Shown here: one piece after another, positions 15,846 through 23,268 of the stretch | Layout: each line of letters begins with the position of its first letter | How positions within the stretch are numbered: the stretch's first letter is position 1 | The notes under the pieces: model-generated | Databases searched by the model: none | Told to the model about the DNA's origin: nothing | The model's input: the letters and a program-made list of their open reading frames with translations, nothing else | Origin: a virus | IMG/VR virus record: IMGVR_UViG_3300031565_000338 | Location: 1-24,981 of that record | DNA: 24,981 nt | Direction: 5' to 3' (one strand) | Program-made: the position numbers and the translations under genes

Positions 15846-16322
15846 TTAGACTATTGCAGTCTTGGTTGTAGCTTTCTGATATCTCGCACCGCTCAATATG
15901 GCTATAATATCTACATACGTAACAGCGCCCGGATCCTCAACCGTAACCTGCAAGCTTGGATACCCGTCGGTAAGTTCAGAGTCGTCAATTTCTATAACAG
16001 CAAATTGACTGACTGTTGCACCAACCCTCAGACCGGCAGCTGTTGCAGTTCCTCTCGCCTCAAGAGTATCACCGGTAGTTGTTCTTTCCCGATAATATCC
16101 AAATGCAATCGGCGTTGAATTTGTCGGAGTAAAATCATCGCACTCATCAACTGTCACACGTACAGAAGCACCAACGGTATTTCCGCCCGTTCTGACAATA
16201 ATAGATGCATGAGCATAATCCTCAAGAGTAAACACATCACTAACAGCGCCCCCGTCCACATTCTGTGAAGGGAGAATATTAACAACATGACCTTCTTCAG
16301 CTAAATTAATTCCAGCTTTCAT
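15846..16322 (-). CDS. Probable head structural protein following the major capsid gene
   Basis: 158 residues, GGGAGG before ATG 16322. The start (MKAGINLAEEGHVVNILPSQ) and the YAHASIIVRTGGNTVGASVRVTV stretch (given here beyond a single motif) look like an uncharacterised family found right after HK97-type capsid genes. The rest is beta-rich (QFAVIEIDDSEL, LQVTVEDPGAVTYVDIIAI). A head-decoration or capsid-stabilising role is inferred from position only. It is separated by 19 bases from the capsid gene. Confidence 0.65.
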   Translation of the reverse strand: MKAGINLAEEGHVVNILPSQNVDGGAVSDVFTLEDYAHASIIVRTGGNTVGASVRVTVDECDDFTPTNSTPIAFGYYRERTTTGDTLEARGTATAAGLRVGATVSQFAVIEIDDSELTDGYPSLQVTVEDPGAVTYVDIIAILSGARYQKATTKTAIV

Positions 16323-16341
16323 TATTTATTCCTCCCTTCTA

Positions 16342-17655
16342 TTAACGAGATGCAAGTTTAATGAATGCACTTTGTGTATTGTCTCCTTTATATGGAGTTA
16401 TTGCTGATTCATATAAAGGTTGACCATTTACACGGTATACAAATCTCAATATCGATTCATCATAGAGAAATCTAACATGAATCGAGCTTGCCTGTTGTAT
16501 ACCACCCTTGTCGATTGTGATATATTTGCTCATATCAACGAGCATAATATCACCGACTGTTCCGAGTGTTTCCGCCTGTTCAATCGGCGTAATCGGTCTA
16601 CCAAGTAATGACCCAAAGGGTGCATTAGAAAGTCCGCCCGCCGGAATAAACATCGGCACTCCACCAGCACCAACCGAATGGCTAAGCTGGAAAATCTGAG
16701 GCCAGCAATCCTGATTAATAAGCCATTCAGAACGTGGCAAAGAACCCGCAAACATTCTTGCATACATCTTTTCAATATTCTCAGCTTTTATAGTTGTTGC
16801 TGTTTGATTCGTCTCTTTCCCAACTGAAATTGTGCAACCGGCACTCTTAATACCAAGTGGCTGTCCTACACCCGTGCCTTCAAAAATAGCGCAATCAAGT
16901 TTAAACCCGATTTCTTCACGGAATCCTTCAGTTACCCATGCTTCAAGAGCTGTAGTATCTTCGATAAGCTCATCAGTCAGATAAACAAGACCGATAAGTT
17001 TCTGGAGACTAAGTTCCATTACACGGAATTTGGGATCACTCTTTGTTTTCAGAGCAGCTTCGGCCGCCCAGTAACAACGAATACCGCCCCACCTGTAACC
17101 GTCTTTTCTGCTTGTTTCGTCTATACCATAGCCTTTTAAGCTATTGGCAGTTGCAGAAATCGGCATACGCTTTACTTTTCTGGAAAGTATACCAGTTTCA
17201 TGAGCTACCTCTACAAGTTTGCCGGCGAAATCCTGTTGAATTAAATATCCACCATCGCTTGGCACACCTTCGCTCATACCGGACGCTCTCTGCTCTATCA
17301 ATCTTTTATCAACAGGGCCGACAGCGGCTTGTCCTACTATCTTACCGGCATAAACTACGGCACTCATAAAATCACCCATAGACTTAAAGCGGTTTTCCCC
17401 TCCACCGTCTGGATTACCTTGAATATTTTCCAGATAAGGTTTTGAGGTCGGCTCTTTGAGAAAATCACCTGTTTTCCGGATACGTTCCTCCGTGGAAATC
17501 TTTTCAGAAAGCTCATCAATCTCATCTAAGATTTTAGTAGCTTCCTCGATTTCCTCTTTGGTTTTATCACGTTTTTCCTTTTCACAAGTTTTTTTCATCT
17601 CATCGAGCTTTTCCCACTTCGCAGTCCTTTCACCTATAAGCTCTTCTGTATTCAT
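16342..17655 (-). CDS. Major capsid protein, HK97 fold
   Basis: 437 residues from ATG 17655; the in-frame ATG at 17667 overlaps the protease stop but has no Shine-Dalgarno, whereas GAGG lies 6 bases before 17655. Residues 1 to about 70 are a highly charged coiled coil, the delta/scaffold domain usually removed by the prohead protease. Then come GVPSDGGYLIQQDFAGKL, a family landmark, and the HK97 core through SEWLINQDCWPQI, LLGRPITPIEQAETLG and IMLVDMSKYITI, to LRFVYRVNGQPLYESAI. This is the HK97 gp5 family, slightly longer than the 385-residue prototype. The cleavage site is likely just before residue 100, but cannot be fixed from the sequence. Confidence 0.93.
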   Translation of the reverse strand: MNTEELIGERTAKWEKLDEMKKTCEKEKRDKTKEEIEEATKILDEIDELSEKISTEERIRKTGDFLKEPTSKPYLENIQGNPDGGGENRFKSMGDFMSAVVYAGKIVGQAAVGPVDKRLIEQRASGMSEGVPSDGGYLIQQDFAGKLVEVAHETGILSRKVKRMPISATANSLKGYGIDETSRKDGYRWGGIRCYWAAEAALKTKSDPKFRVMELSLQKLIGLVYLTDELIEDTTALEAWVTEGFREEIGFKLDCAIFEGTGVGQPLGIKSAGCTISVGKETNQTATTIKAENIEKMYARMFAGSLPRSEWLINQDCWPQIFQLSHSVGAGGVPMFIPAGGLSNAPFGSLLGRPITPIEQAETLGTVGDIMLVDMSKYITIDKGGIQQASSIHVRFLYDESILRFVYRVNGQPLYESAITPYKGDNTQSAFIKLASR

Positions 17656-17666
17656 TTTAAACCTCA

Positions 17667-18362
17667 TTATTTCTTAATTTTTAGTTGTGTTTCTTTAATA
17701 CGCAAATTCAGGTTGTCATTTGCGAGCTTCTGCTTCGCAATTTCTTCCTCTTCGGCAAGCATCTGCTGTGCCGGCACTTCTTTTTCCTTATTAAAATTCT
17801 CAAGTGACCTTAATGCCACAGATGTATCTGGATATGCAGGATATGTCACGGGTGACACATCGAGTAAATCAACCTCGACAAGTGTTCTTTCCGCAGACCC
17901 ATCTTTTTTGTATACCCAATCATCTTCTATTGTGCGGAATGCAAAACTTTGTTGTGTTATATCACCACGCTCTATGGAAACCATTATATCCCGTGCGTTC
18001 TGTGTGTCCGGCGGAATGACTTCCATAAACAGTCCGGTATCATCTTCTTTTAGTTTCAATGTCTTGGCTTTTGTCCTGCCAAGAACGATATTCGGATCGT
18101 GATTAAACAATGCCCGTATATCGCTTTTCTTAATTGTTTTCTCAAAAGCACCGGGATTTATTTTCTCACGGAATCCCATTAAATCAGATGACCATTTATC
18201 AAATACCGCAGCATACCCGACTATCTTTTTCACTCCATTTTCATCTGCAGCTACACGCAGTTCGGTCGTTATATTCCTTTTTTCGATATGTTCTATCTCA
18301 CTGTCCCCTTTTTTATTTCTTCTGTTTCCTATTTTATCCAAAATAAAATTAGTTGAAAGCAT
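17667..18362 (-). CDS. Prohead (capsid maturation) protease, U35 / HK97 gp4 family
   Basis: 231 residues from ATG 18362, which overlaps the end of the asparagine-synthase-like gene by 14 bases and is preceded by GGGGG. Signature elements: VGYAAVFDKWS (about 48-58), INPGAFEKTI, ALFNHDPNIVLGRT with the catalytic His at 88, ERGDITQQSFAF with the catalytic Ser at 139, and LLDVSPVTYPAYPDTSVALRS. The C-terminal 40 residues are a charged coiled coil, common for proteases that co-assemble with the capsid protein. It digests the capsid delta domain and itself inside the prohead. Confidence 0.93.
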   Translation of the reverse strand: MLSTNFILDKIGNRRNKKGDSEIEHIEKRNITTELRVAADENGVKKIVGYAAVFDKWSSDLMGFREKINPGAFEKTIKKSDIRALFNHDPNIVLGRTKAKTLKLKEDDTGLFMEVIPPDTQNARDIMVSIERGDITQQSFAFRTIEDDWVYKKDGSAERTLVEVDLLDVSPVTYPAYPDTSVALRSLENFNKEKEVPAQQMLAEEEEIAKQKLANDNLNLRIKETQLKIKK

Positions 18363-19095
18363 CACAAAACCCCCTTTTTTCTCTGTTAATAACCCATTCG
18401 GGTACACCAATCATTGCTGCAAATTTTTTCCAAAGCTTTTTGCTGTCATCTTTCCCAACTCTGTTTTTGAGAGGGATTTTTGAGATGTAGTTCACAATTG
18501 GTTCATGAAGAAATATCCAATCTATATTCACACCTACCTTTTTAGCTGATTCGTACATAGGAGATAAATGTTTCTCTTCAAGCCGATTCCAAAAATATTC
18601 AAACGCTATATCTATTTTTGGAAATTCTGTATTCCTGTGACTATGCCACCAATAACCACCCATTAGCTCATCTATCCCATCTGTAGCTAAAAGAAATTGG
18701 GAGAAACAAGAAACAAACTTTAAGGCAAGATATACTGAACTATCTCCTGGAAATTTATCCTTTATTAATTCTCTTGCTACAGAGATATTTCTTTTATCTG
18801 GAATCCATATTTTTATATTTAAATCTTTTTCTTTCGCTAATTTTATAGCAGAAAAAACATCAGGGTGTTCACAGGAACTACCAATCGTAAAACATGTTAT
18901 CCCTGGTTTAATTTCTTTCAAAAGAAGCGCAAGAATAGAACTATCAACTCCTCCGCTTAAAAGCATACTCGGATTTTTAATATCTCCCATAGATTCCTGA
19001 ATTTCGTGCTTCAGAATTACATAGAGTTCATCTAAATCGTAAGGTTCTGGGCTAATCTTCCAATTGCCTATTTGCGCAGGGTATCGTCTCGCCAT
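18349..19095 (-). CDS. Stand-alone asparagine-synthase-like ATP-pyrophosphatase domain protein
   Basis: 248 residues from ATG 19095, chosen because GAGGAGG lies 9 bases upstream. Its start lies 44 bases inside the His-rich gene and its end overlaps the protease start. The PP-loop LLSGGVDSS (45-53) and TDGIDELMGGYWW (138-150) are the two hallmarks of the asparagine synthase C-terminal domain, and NREKRGFCDAF near the end matches the region that positions a catalytic Lys. There is no N-terminal Ntn glutaminase domain (no Cys2), so it would need free ammonia, a partner, or another amine. Such domains adenylate a carboxylate to make an amide. Relatives modify asparagine, sugars, lasso peptides or other small substrates. 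It is unexpected between portal and protease. QueC-type chemistry is less likely given the DELMGGY motif. Confidence 0.8.
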   Translation of the reverse strand: MARRYPAQIGNWKISPEPYDLDELYVILKHEIQESMGDIKNPSMLLSGGVDSSILALLLKEIKPGITCFTIGSSCEHPDVFSAIKLAKEKDLNIKIWIPDKRNISVARELIKDKFPGDSSVYLALKFVSCFSQFLLATDGIDELMGGYWWHSHRNTEFPKIDIAFEYFWNRLEEKHLSPMYESAKKVGVNIDWIFLHEPIVNYISKIPLKNRVGKDDSKKLWKKFAAMIGVPEWVINREKRGFCDAFN

Positions 19096-19372
19096 CCGCA
19101 ATTGCCTCCTCATTAGACCAATAGATATCTTGGTCATCCTTTAAACCAGTCAAACAATGATGTATCTTTCCATCATCCCCTTTAATGTGATTTATCTCGT
19201 ATAGGTTTCCCAAATGGTCAACCATAAAACAATGATGAATTATCTCTTCTCCAGTATCCCCGTCAACATGAATATGATGAATCAGATATTCCCAATCCTC
19301 AAGCCCTTCTCCTTCTTCTGCTTTTAGTCTATTCAAAAAAGACTCGACTCTTTCTCTCAATTTTTCTTCCAT
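19052..19372 (-). CDS. Small His-rich acidic protein of unknown function
   Basis: 106 residues from ATG 19372, which has AAGGAT 8 bases upstream. An upstream extension to TTG 19426 would overlap a better-supported mini-ORF and has no site. A helical charged N-terminus (EEKLRERVESFLNRLKAEEG) is followed by three related His units: IHHIHVDGDTGEEI (31-44), IHHCFMVDHLGNLYEIN (45-61) and KGDDGKIHHCLTGL (64-77). Together they have eight or more His and two Cys in HHC pairs, so metal binding is plausible. The asparagine-synthase-like gene starts inside it, so the two are probably translated together. It could be a substrate, a partner or an unrelated virion component. I do not recognise a family. 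Confidence 0.65.
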   Translation of the reverse strand: MEEKLRERVESFLNRLKAEEGEGLEDWEYLIHHIHVDGDTGEEIIHHCFMVDHLGNLYEINHIKGDDGKIHHCLTGLKDDQDIYWSNEEAIADGETIPCANRQLED

Positions 19373-19392
19373 TTTATTATCCTTCTGTATAT

Positions 19393-19431
19393 CTATTTTC
19401 TTTTCTTCTTTTTCCCTTTTCCGCAAGGCAT
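19393..19431 (-). CDS. Mini-ORF, 12-residue very basic peptide
   Basis: ATG at 19431 is preceded by GGAGATAAG, with AAAGGAG giving the best Shine-Dalgarno of this region. It encodes MPCGKGKKKKRK and then TAG at 19395-19393. It lies between the terminator-like hairpin and the His-rich gene, whose own site is about 20 bases downstream of the stop. It could be a real small basic protein or a leader peptide that tunes translation of the cassette. So strong a ribosome-binding site before so short a frame argues that it is translated; function is unknown. Confidence 0.45.
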   Translation of the reverse strand: MPCGKGKKKKRK

Positions 19432-19450
19432 CTTATCTCCTTTGGGCAAA

Positions 19451-19492
19451 CAAAAAACGGCAATGTGATGGTGTGGCACCACACTGCCGTTT
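19451..19492 (-). terminator. Intrinsic terminator-like hairpin after the portal gene
   Basis: On the transcribed strand an 8-bp outer stem AAACGGCA / TGCCGTTT (19492-19485 with 19462-19455) encloses a second stem GTGTGG / CCACAC and an 8-base bulge. The right arm runs into TTTTTTGTTT. This has all parts of a Rho-independent terminator and lies 55 bases downstream of the portal stop. It sits in the middle of an operon whose essential capsid genes are further downstream, so it would have to be leaky, antiterminated or bypassed by another promoter. Confidence 0.72.
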
Positions 19493-19526
19493 AATGTTTC
19501 TTAGCTATCGCACGCCTGCAGGACGC

Positions 19527-19555
19527 TTGACAGAACCCTTGTTATTTTAAATAAT
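19527..19555 (+). promoter_or_regulatory. Sigma70-like promoter candidate, antisense to portal
   Basis: TTGACA (19527-19532), a 17-base spacer and AATAAT (19550-19555, five of six to TATAAT) on the plus strand, pointing into the 3' end of the portal gene against the operon. No plus-strand gene follows. The match is good by consensus but may be chance in A+T-rich DNA; if active it would make an antisense RNA. Confidence 0.2.
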
Positions 19556-21547
19556 TGCTATTATTGTACATTCACATCCATCATGCAGAGGCGGATGACT
19601 CTTATTCTGATAGGTGAGCATAGGACCGCTTCCGCCTTCGGGATTTAATTGTTCACCCTTATTAATAAAATCTCCCTGTATTCCGACTATCCTGCCATTC
19701 ATTTCAATACAATATGGACAGGGATGTATACCGGCAGCAATCCATTTCATGCTCATAACACCAGCAGTCAGATAAACAGCTTTAGAAAATGCCGAACTTG
19801 ACTCGATAACCTGTCTGCCCGCTTCTTTTTCCGGTCGTTTCTCCCGCCATTCTCCAACTCTTGCCAGTATTAATTCGGATACATCATCTTCTTTGGGGGT
19901 TTCCCTTATTATTTTGTTTATCTGATTCTTAGAAGAATTTATATAGTTAAAAGAATAAACATTTTCATAATCTGCTACAAATTTCTCAAGTTCCGGTGTC
20001 ATCTGTGGCTCATTACCTATTTCCTGATTCGCTTCTATTTGCACAACATCCGCATAAGCCATGAAAATTGACAGCATATTTTTCTCTATTGATTCAGGCA
20101 TCTTCACATAATAATCATTCAACCATTCAACAAAATCATTTGTTACACCATATTTAATATATTTTTTCACTGCCCGTGTTATCGCAATGTTTTCCATGCC
20201 AACAATTCGAGAAACAGCATCGGAGAATAAACGTTTATTCACTTCCGCAAGCCGTTTTCTACCTTGTATGGAACGTATTTGTATGGGTGTTATTATTCTA
20301 AAAGACTTTTCTTCCTTTTCATCTTTTTTTGTGAAAGTTGGCATCTGGGGACGTTCATCACCCACTTTTATCATATTAAGCGGTACATAATGTTCATCTC
20401 CGCCATCGAATGGGTTTTTATCTTCGAGTTCACGAATATCGTTTTGCGAATAAGCACCTATCATGAACATCTTATTATAAAACTCTCCTCGTGATAATGT
20501 ATCGCCTCTTAATATCCCATCCATATTATGTTTTGAGAAATATTTGCCTCTGTCTTTTTCAGGCAGAAGTTCACTGTCTATTTTCTGTTCCCAGTAAACA
20601 GCATGTGGCAGTATTGTATCTTTTGCCCATTCAATATCGAGATGTTCGATATTCGAGTATGTTGCTCTATCCAATAATCCAATTTTATTGGGCGGAACAT
20701 CAAAAAGTCCGCATATATCCACTGCTTGAAAATTCCTTGTCTCAAGAAACTGTGCATCGTCAGGCGGTATACCGATTTGTTTCCATGACATACCTTCCTC
20801 AAGAATAAGCATGCCTAACATTTTAGCACCCGCTATTTGTTCACTCACGCTTTTCTTTATATTATCTCTTGCACCCTCGGTTAGTTTCCCAGGGTGTTCG
20901 AGAATACCTGTTGCTTTCGCTGCGTTACTGAAAAATTTACTGCCAAATTTCTCCGTTGCCTTAGCAAGTCCTAAACATTCTCGTGCCTGCGATATTCGGG
21001 AAAGTCCTATAAATCCGTCAAGAGATAAATCCCTCAAATGCCAGACATCTTTTTGCTGAAAAGTTATCGTCTGCCCATCGTTCATTGTATATTCGTATGT
21101 TATTATTCCATTATCACGTTTTGGCGTCATTCTGTCCGGCCTGAATGGCCACAATTCTATAATCTGTCCTAAACCGTTTCTTATTATCTGTGCATAAGCG
21201 TTGCCCCACAAAAGATAATGTCCCTTCAATGTCTTTCTAAATTCTGTTGCGGTCATCTGTGGGTTTGCTCTAACATGGAGTATATACTGCAAATGATGAT
21301 CTGGCGTTTTCTCTTTACCCCCATTCGGCAAATATTTATATATATTCAGAGGTAAAGTGCTTAATGTTTTGCTTATCTTGTCTACGCATTTAAAAACCGT
21401 TGTTATCTGTAAAGAATTTTCTTGTGTTATCTTCTGTCCTGCCGTTGAATATTCCCCCGGCGGATCATCACCTGCGAGGAACTCCTTGTTATGACCAGCC
21501 CACTCATCTTCTGACCGCTTTTCGTATATCCTCGCTAATAGTCCCAT
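19547..21547 (-). CDS. Portal protein (HK97 type) fused to SPP1 gp7 / Mu F-like minor head domain
   Basis: 666 residues, ATG 21547, 3 bases after the small membrane protein stop; weak Shine-Dalgarno. Residues 1 to about 400 are the HK97 portal family: NSLQITTVFKCVDKISKTLS, LYGNAY-like LLWGNAYAQIIRN, IIELWPFRPDRMTP, KDVWHLRDLSLDGFIGLS and the FDVPPNKIG.L...TYSNIE signature. The C-terminal 250 residues are not portal. They are helical and end in a cysteine/histidine cluster, HPCPYCIEMNGRIVGI (608-623) and SHPPLHDGCEC (650-660), the 'C.yC...nG.....  H..CrC' ending of SPP1 gp7 / Mu gpF minor head proteins. The portal forms the 12-fold DNA gate; gp7-type proteins bind the portal and help DNA delivery. 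The usual separate minor head gene is absent from the window, which supports a true fusion. Confidence 0.87.
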   Translation of the reverse strand: MGLLARIYEKRSEDEWAGHNKEFLAGDDPPGEYSTAGQKITQENSLQITTVFKCVDKISKTLSTLPLNIYKYLPNGGKEKTPDHHLQYILHVRANPQMTATEFRKTLKGHYLLWGNAYAQIIRNGLGQIIELWPFRPDRMTPKRDNGIITYEYTMNDGQTITFQQKDVWHLRDLSLDGFIGLSRISQARECLGLAKATEKFGSKFFSNAAKATGILEHPGKLTEGARDNIKKSVSEQIAGAKMLGMLILEEGMSWKQIGIPPDDAQFLETRNFQAVDICGLFDVPPNKIGLLDRATYSNIEHLDIEWAKDTILPHAVYWEQKIDSELLPEKDRGKYFSKHNMDGILRGDTLSRGEFYNKMFMIGAYSQNDIRELEDKNPFDGGDEHYVPLNMIKVGDERPQMPTFTKKDEKEEKSFRIITPIQIRSIQGRKRLAEVNKRLFSDAVSRIVGMENIAITRAVKKYIKYGVTNDFVEWLNDYYVKMPESIEKNMLSIFMAYADVVQIEANQEIGNEPQMTPELEKFVADYENVYSFNYINSSKNQINKIIRETPKEDDVSELILARVGEWREKRPEKEAGRQVIESSSAFSKAVYLTAGVMSMKWIAAGIHPCPYCIEMNGRIVGIQGDFINKGEQLNPEGGSGPMLTYQNKSHPPLHDGCECTIIAII

Positions 21548-21550
21548 TTT

Positions 21551-21700
21551 TTATAATCTCGCTGTTAATATTCCTAATATTATTATTATTAAACCTGTAA
21601 TACTATAAGCTAACCATGGTTTGAATAAATAAAATCCAATAAATAATGAAACAATACCTATAATTACTATTATCTCACTTATTCCTATCCATTTTCTCAT
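21551..21700 (-). CDS. Small membrane protein, two transmembrane segments
   Basis: 49 residues; ATG 21700 overlaps the large terminase stop in an ATGA, and its own TAA ends 3 bases before the portal start, so it fills the gap exactly. The sequence starts MRKWIGISEI, then two hydrophobic stretches (about residues 10-26 and 30-46) flank FKPW. It would be an inner-membrane hairpin protein. No family recognised. Exact coupling to both essential neighbours argues it is a real gene. Candidate roles are superinfection or membrane effects, but nothing in the sequence decides. Confidence 0.62.
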   Translation of the reverse strand: MRKWIGISEIIVIIGIVSLFIGFYLFKPWLAYSITGLIIIILGILTARL

Positions 21701-23268
21701 ACCATTATCAAACCTCTATTATCATATACACTCGTTGCGCCCCATTCTCTCGACATACGTTCCAATGCCATAATAAGCGCCACAATACCATCTATCTTTC
21801 CCTGTGAATTTCTCTTGTCCGGTTTATAATTACCCGCCTCATCCATTTTCACCACAATATTGTCCATCATCCATCTTAATACCGGGTTATTGCCATGGTG
21901 TATTTTACCCTTCAGAACTTTGCTTTCAAAATCTTTTACAGGTGTTGCCATGCTGATAAAACCCATTCCCATGACCGCAACATTAGTGACCCCGGATAAT
22001 TCGTCCTCCAATTCCATCGCAAGCTGATAACCCTGAAAAAGCCTATCTATATTCATGCTCTGCAGGTTAAATTTCTTAGCATCTTCTAATATCTGTTTCT
22101 TTACAAAATTATAATCTATCGCATTCCCCGGTGTTGTGAGTAAATAACCCTCTTGTTTCCATGTTCTGTATTGATTCTGATATTTATTGCTTGTTTCATA
22201 AAGTCTTTCTTCAGGACACCAAAACCGTGCCAAAACATCTATATCGTCCGAATCGCCATAAGGAAAAATCATTACCCACGCTGTTATATCACTCACTGCT
22301 GATAAATCCAGTCCGCCATAACATATTTTACCTATAAGATTCTCTTCATTTACTTCATCTTTTACCCTATCCCAGAGTGCAAGGTCGATCCACCGTGTTG
22401 ATTGCTGTGTCCATTGATTTAAACGTAACCGTCTGAATGTATTTTGTTTCGCCGGGATCTCTTTCGCCTCCCGGTATGCGGTTCTCACTTTTTCGATGTC
22501 AATTATTTTGTCCATGCTTGGATTGACTTTATACCAGTTTTCTTCACTTTCCCAATTTTCACTCTCCGGTAAACCGTAAACAACGGAATAGAAATGCGGA
22601 TCATCTATTATTTCTTTTCTAACTTTCTCCGCATATTGATGTATTTCCCAGCATATTGATTCCCTGTCATACCCGGCTGTTGTAATAGCAAAAATAAGTT
22701 GTTGTACTCTTGCATCTCCCGAACCTTCTGTTAATACATCCCATAAATCACGTTTTGCCTGCGTATGCAGTTCGTCAAATATCACTCCATGAGTATTAAA
22801 CCCATGTTTGTTTGGAACATCGGCACTCAACACATGATAAAAACTGTTTGTAGAAGGTACTACAATCCTTTTTCGTGAATCTATAATCCTGCAATTATCA
22901 TCAAGCGTTTTATTGTATCGTACCATCTGTGCCGCAACATCAAAAACAATAGCAGCCTGTTCTCTATCTGATGCTGCACTATAAACTTCTGCTCCGGGTT
23001 CACGGTCTGCAAATAAGAGATATAATGCTATTGTGGCCGCAAGTTCACTCTTACCATTCTTTTTTGGTATCTCTACATAACATTTTCTTATTATCCTGTG
23101 TCCATTTTCATTAATAGTGCCAAATATTTTCCGTATAAGTTCATCTTGCCAATCAAAAAGAATAAAGGGTTTGCCTGCCCATTTGCCTTTCGTATGTTTT
23201 AATTGCTGTATAAAATCTACCGCATGTTGCGCCCTGTGTTCAGGATTTAAAAAATCATAGTTATTCAT
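21697..23268 (-). CDS. terL: Terminase large subunit (ATPase-nuclease), Terminase_1 / HK97 type
   Basis: 523 residues from ATG 23268; the longer open frame upstream is the overlapped epimerase end. It starts NNYDFLNPEHRAQHAVDFIQ. Walker A is VEIPKKNGKSE (about 65-75), Walker B with catalytic Glu is GVIFDELHTQ (161-170), and ITTAGYD is the C-motif region. The nuclease half has GGLDLSAVSDITAW with Asp321, and a late KIDGIVALIMALE with another acidic residue. This is the motor that translocates DNA and cuts it. The start overlaps the epimerase stop by 8 bases and lacks a clear Shine-Dalgarno, so translation is probably coupled to the epimerase. Confidence 0.94.
   Translation of the reverse strand: MNNYDFLNPEHRAQHAVDFIQQLKHTKGKWAGKPFILFDWQDELIRKIFGTINENGHRIIRKCYVEIPKKNGKSELAATIALYLLFADREPGAEVYSAASDREQAAIVFDVAAQMVRYNKTLDDNCRIIDSRKRIVVPSTNSFYHVLSADVPNKHGFNTHGVIFDELHTQAKRDLWDVLTEGSGDARVQQLIFAITTAGYDRESICWEIHQYAEKVRKEIIDDPHFYSVVYGLPESENWESEENWYKVNPSMDKIIDIEKVRTAYREAKEIPAKQNTFRRLRLNQWTQQSTRWIDLALWDRVKDEVNEENLIGKICYGGLDLSAVSDITAWVMIFPYGDSDDIDVLARFWCPEERLYETSNKYQNQYRTWKQEGYLLTTPGNAIDYNFVKKQILEDAKKFNLQSMNIDRLFQGYQLAMELEDELSGVTNVAVMGMGFISMATPVKDFESKVLKGKIHHGNNPVLRWMMDNIVVKMDEAGNYKPDKRNSQGKIDGIVALIMALERMSREWGATSVYDNRGLIMV

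Noticed and set aside
18349-19095. QueC-type 7-deazaguanine synthase for DNA modification.
   Set aside because: It shares only the SGG.DSS loop; the DELMGGY motif and the end region fit asparagine synthase, and there are no other deazaguanine genes in view.
18349-19372. Lasso-peptide-like system (His-rich precursor plus asparagine-synthase-like cyclase).
   Set aside because: The enzyme is only about 250 residues against roughly 600 for lasso cyclases, no B-type leader peptidase is present (the next gene is clearly a prohead protease), and the His-rich protein has no leader-core pattern.
19515-19522. CCTGCAGG palindrome after the portal gene.
   Set aside because: Only 8 bases with no extended symmetry in the flanks; compatible with chance.
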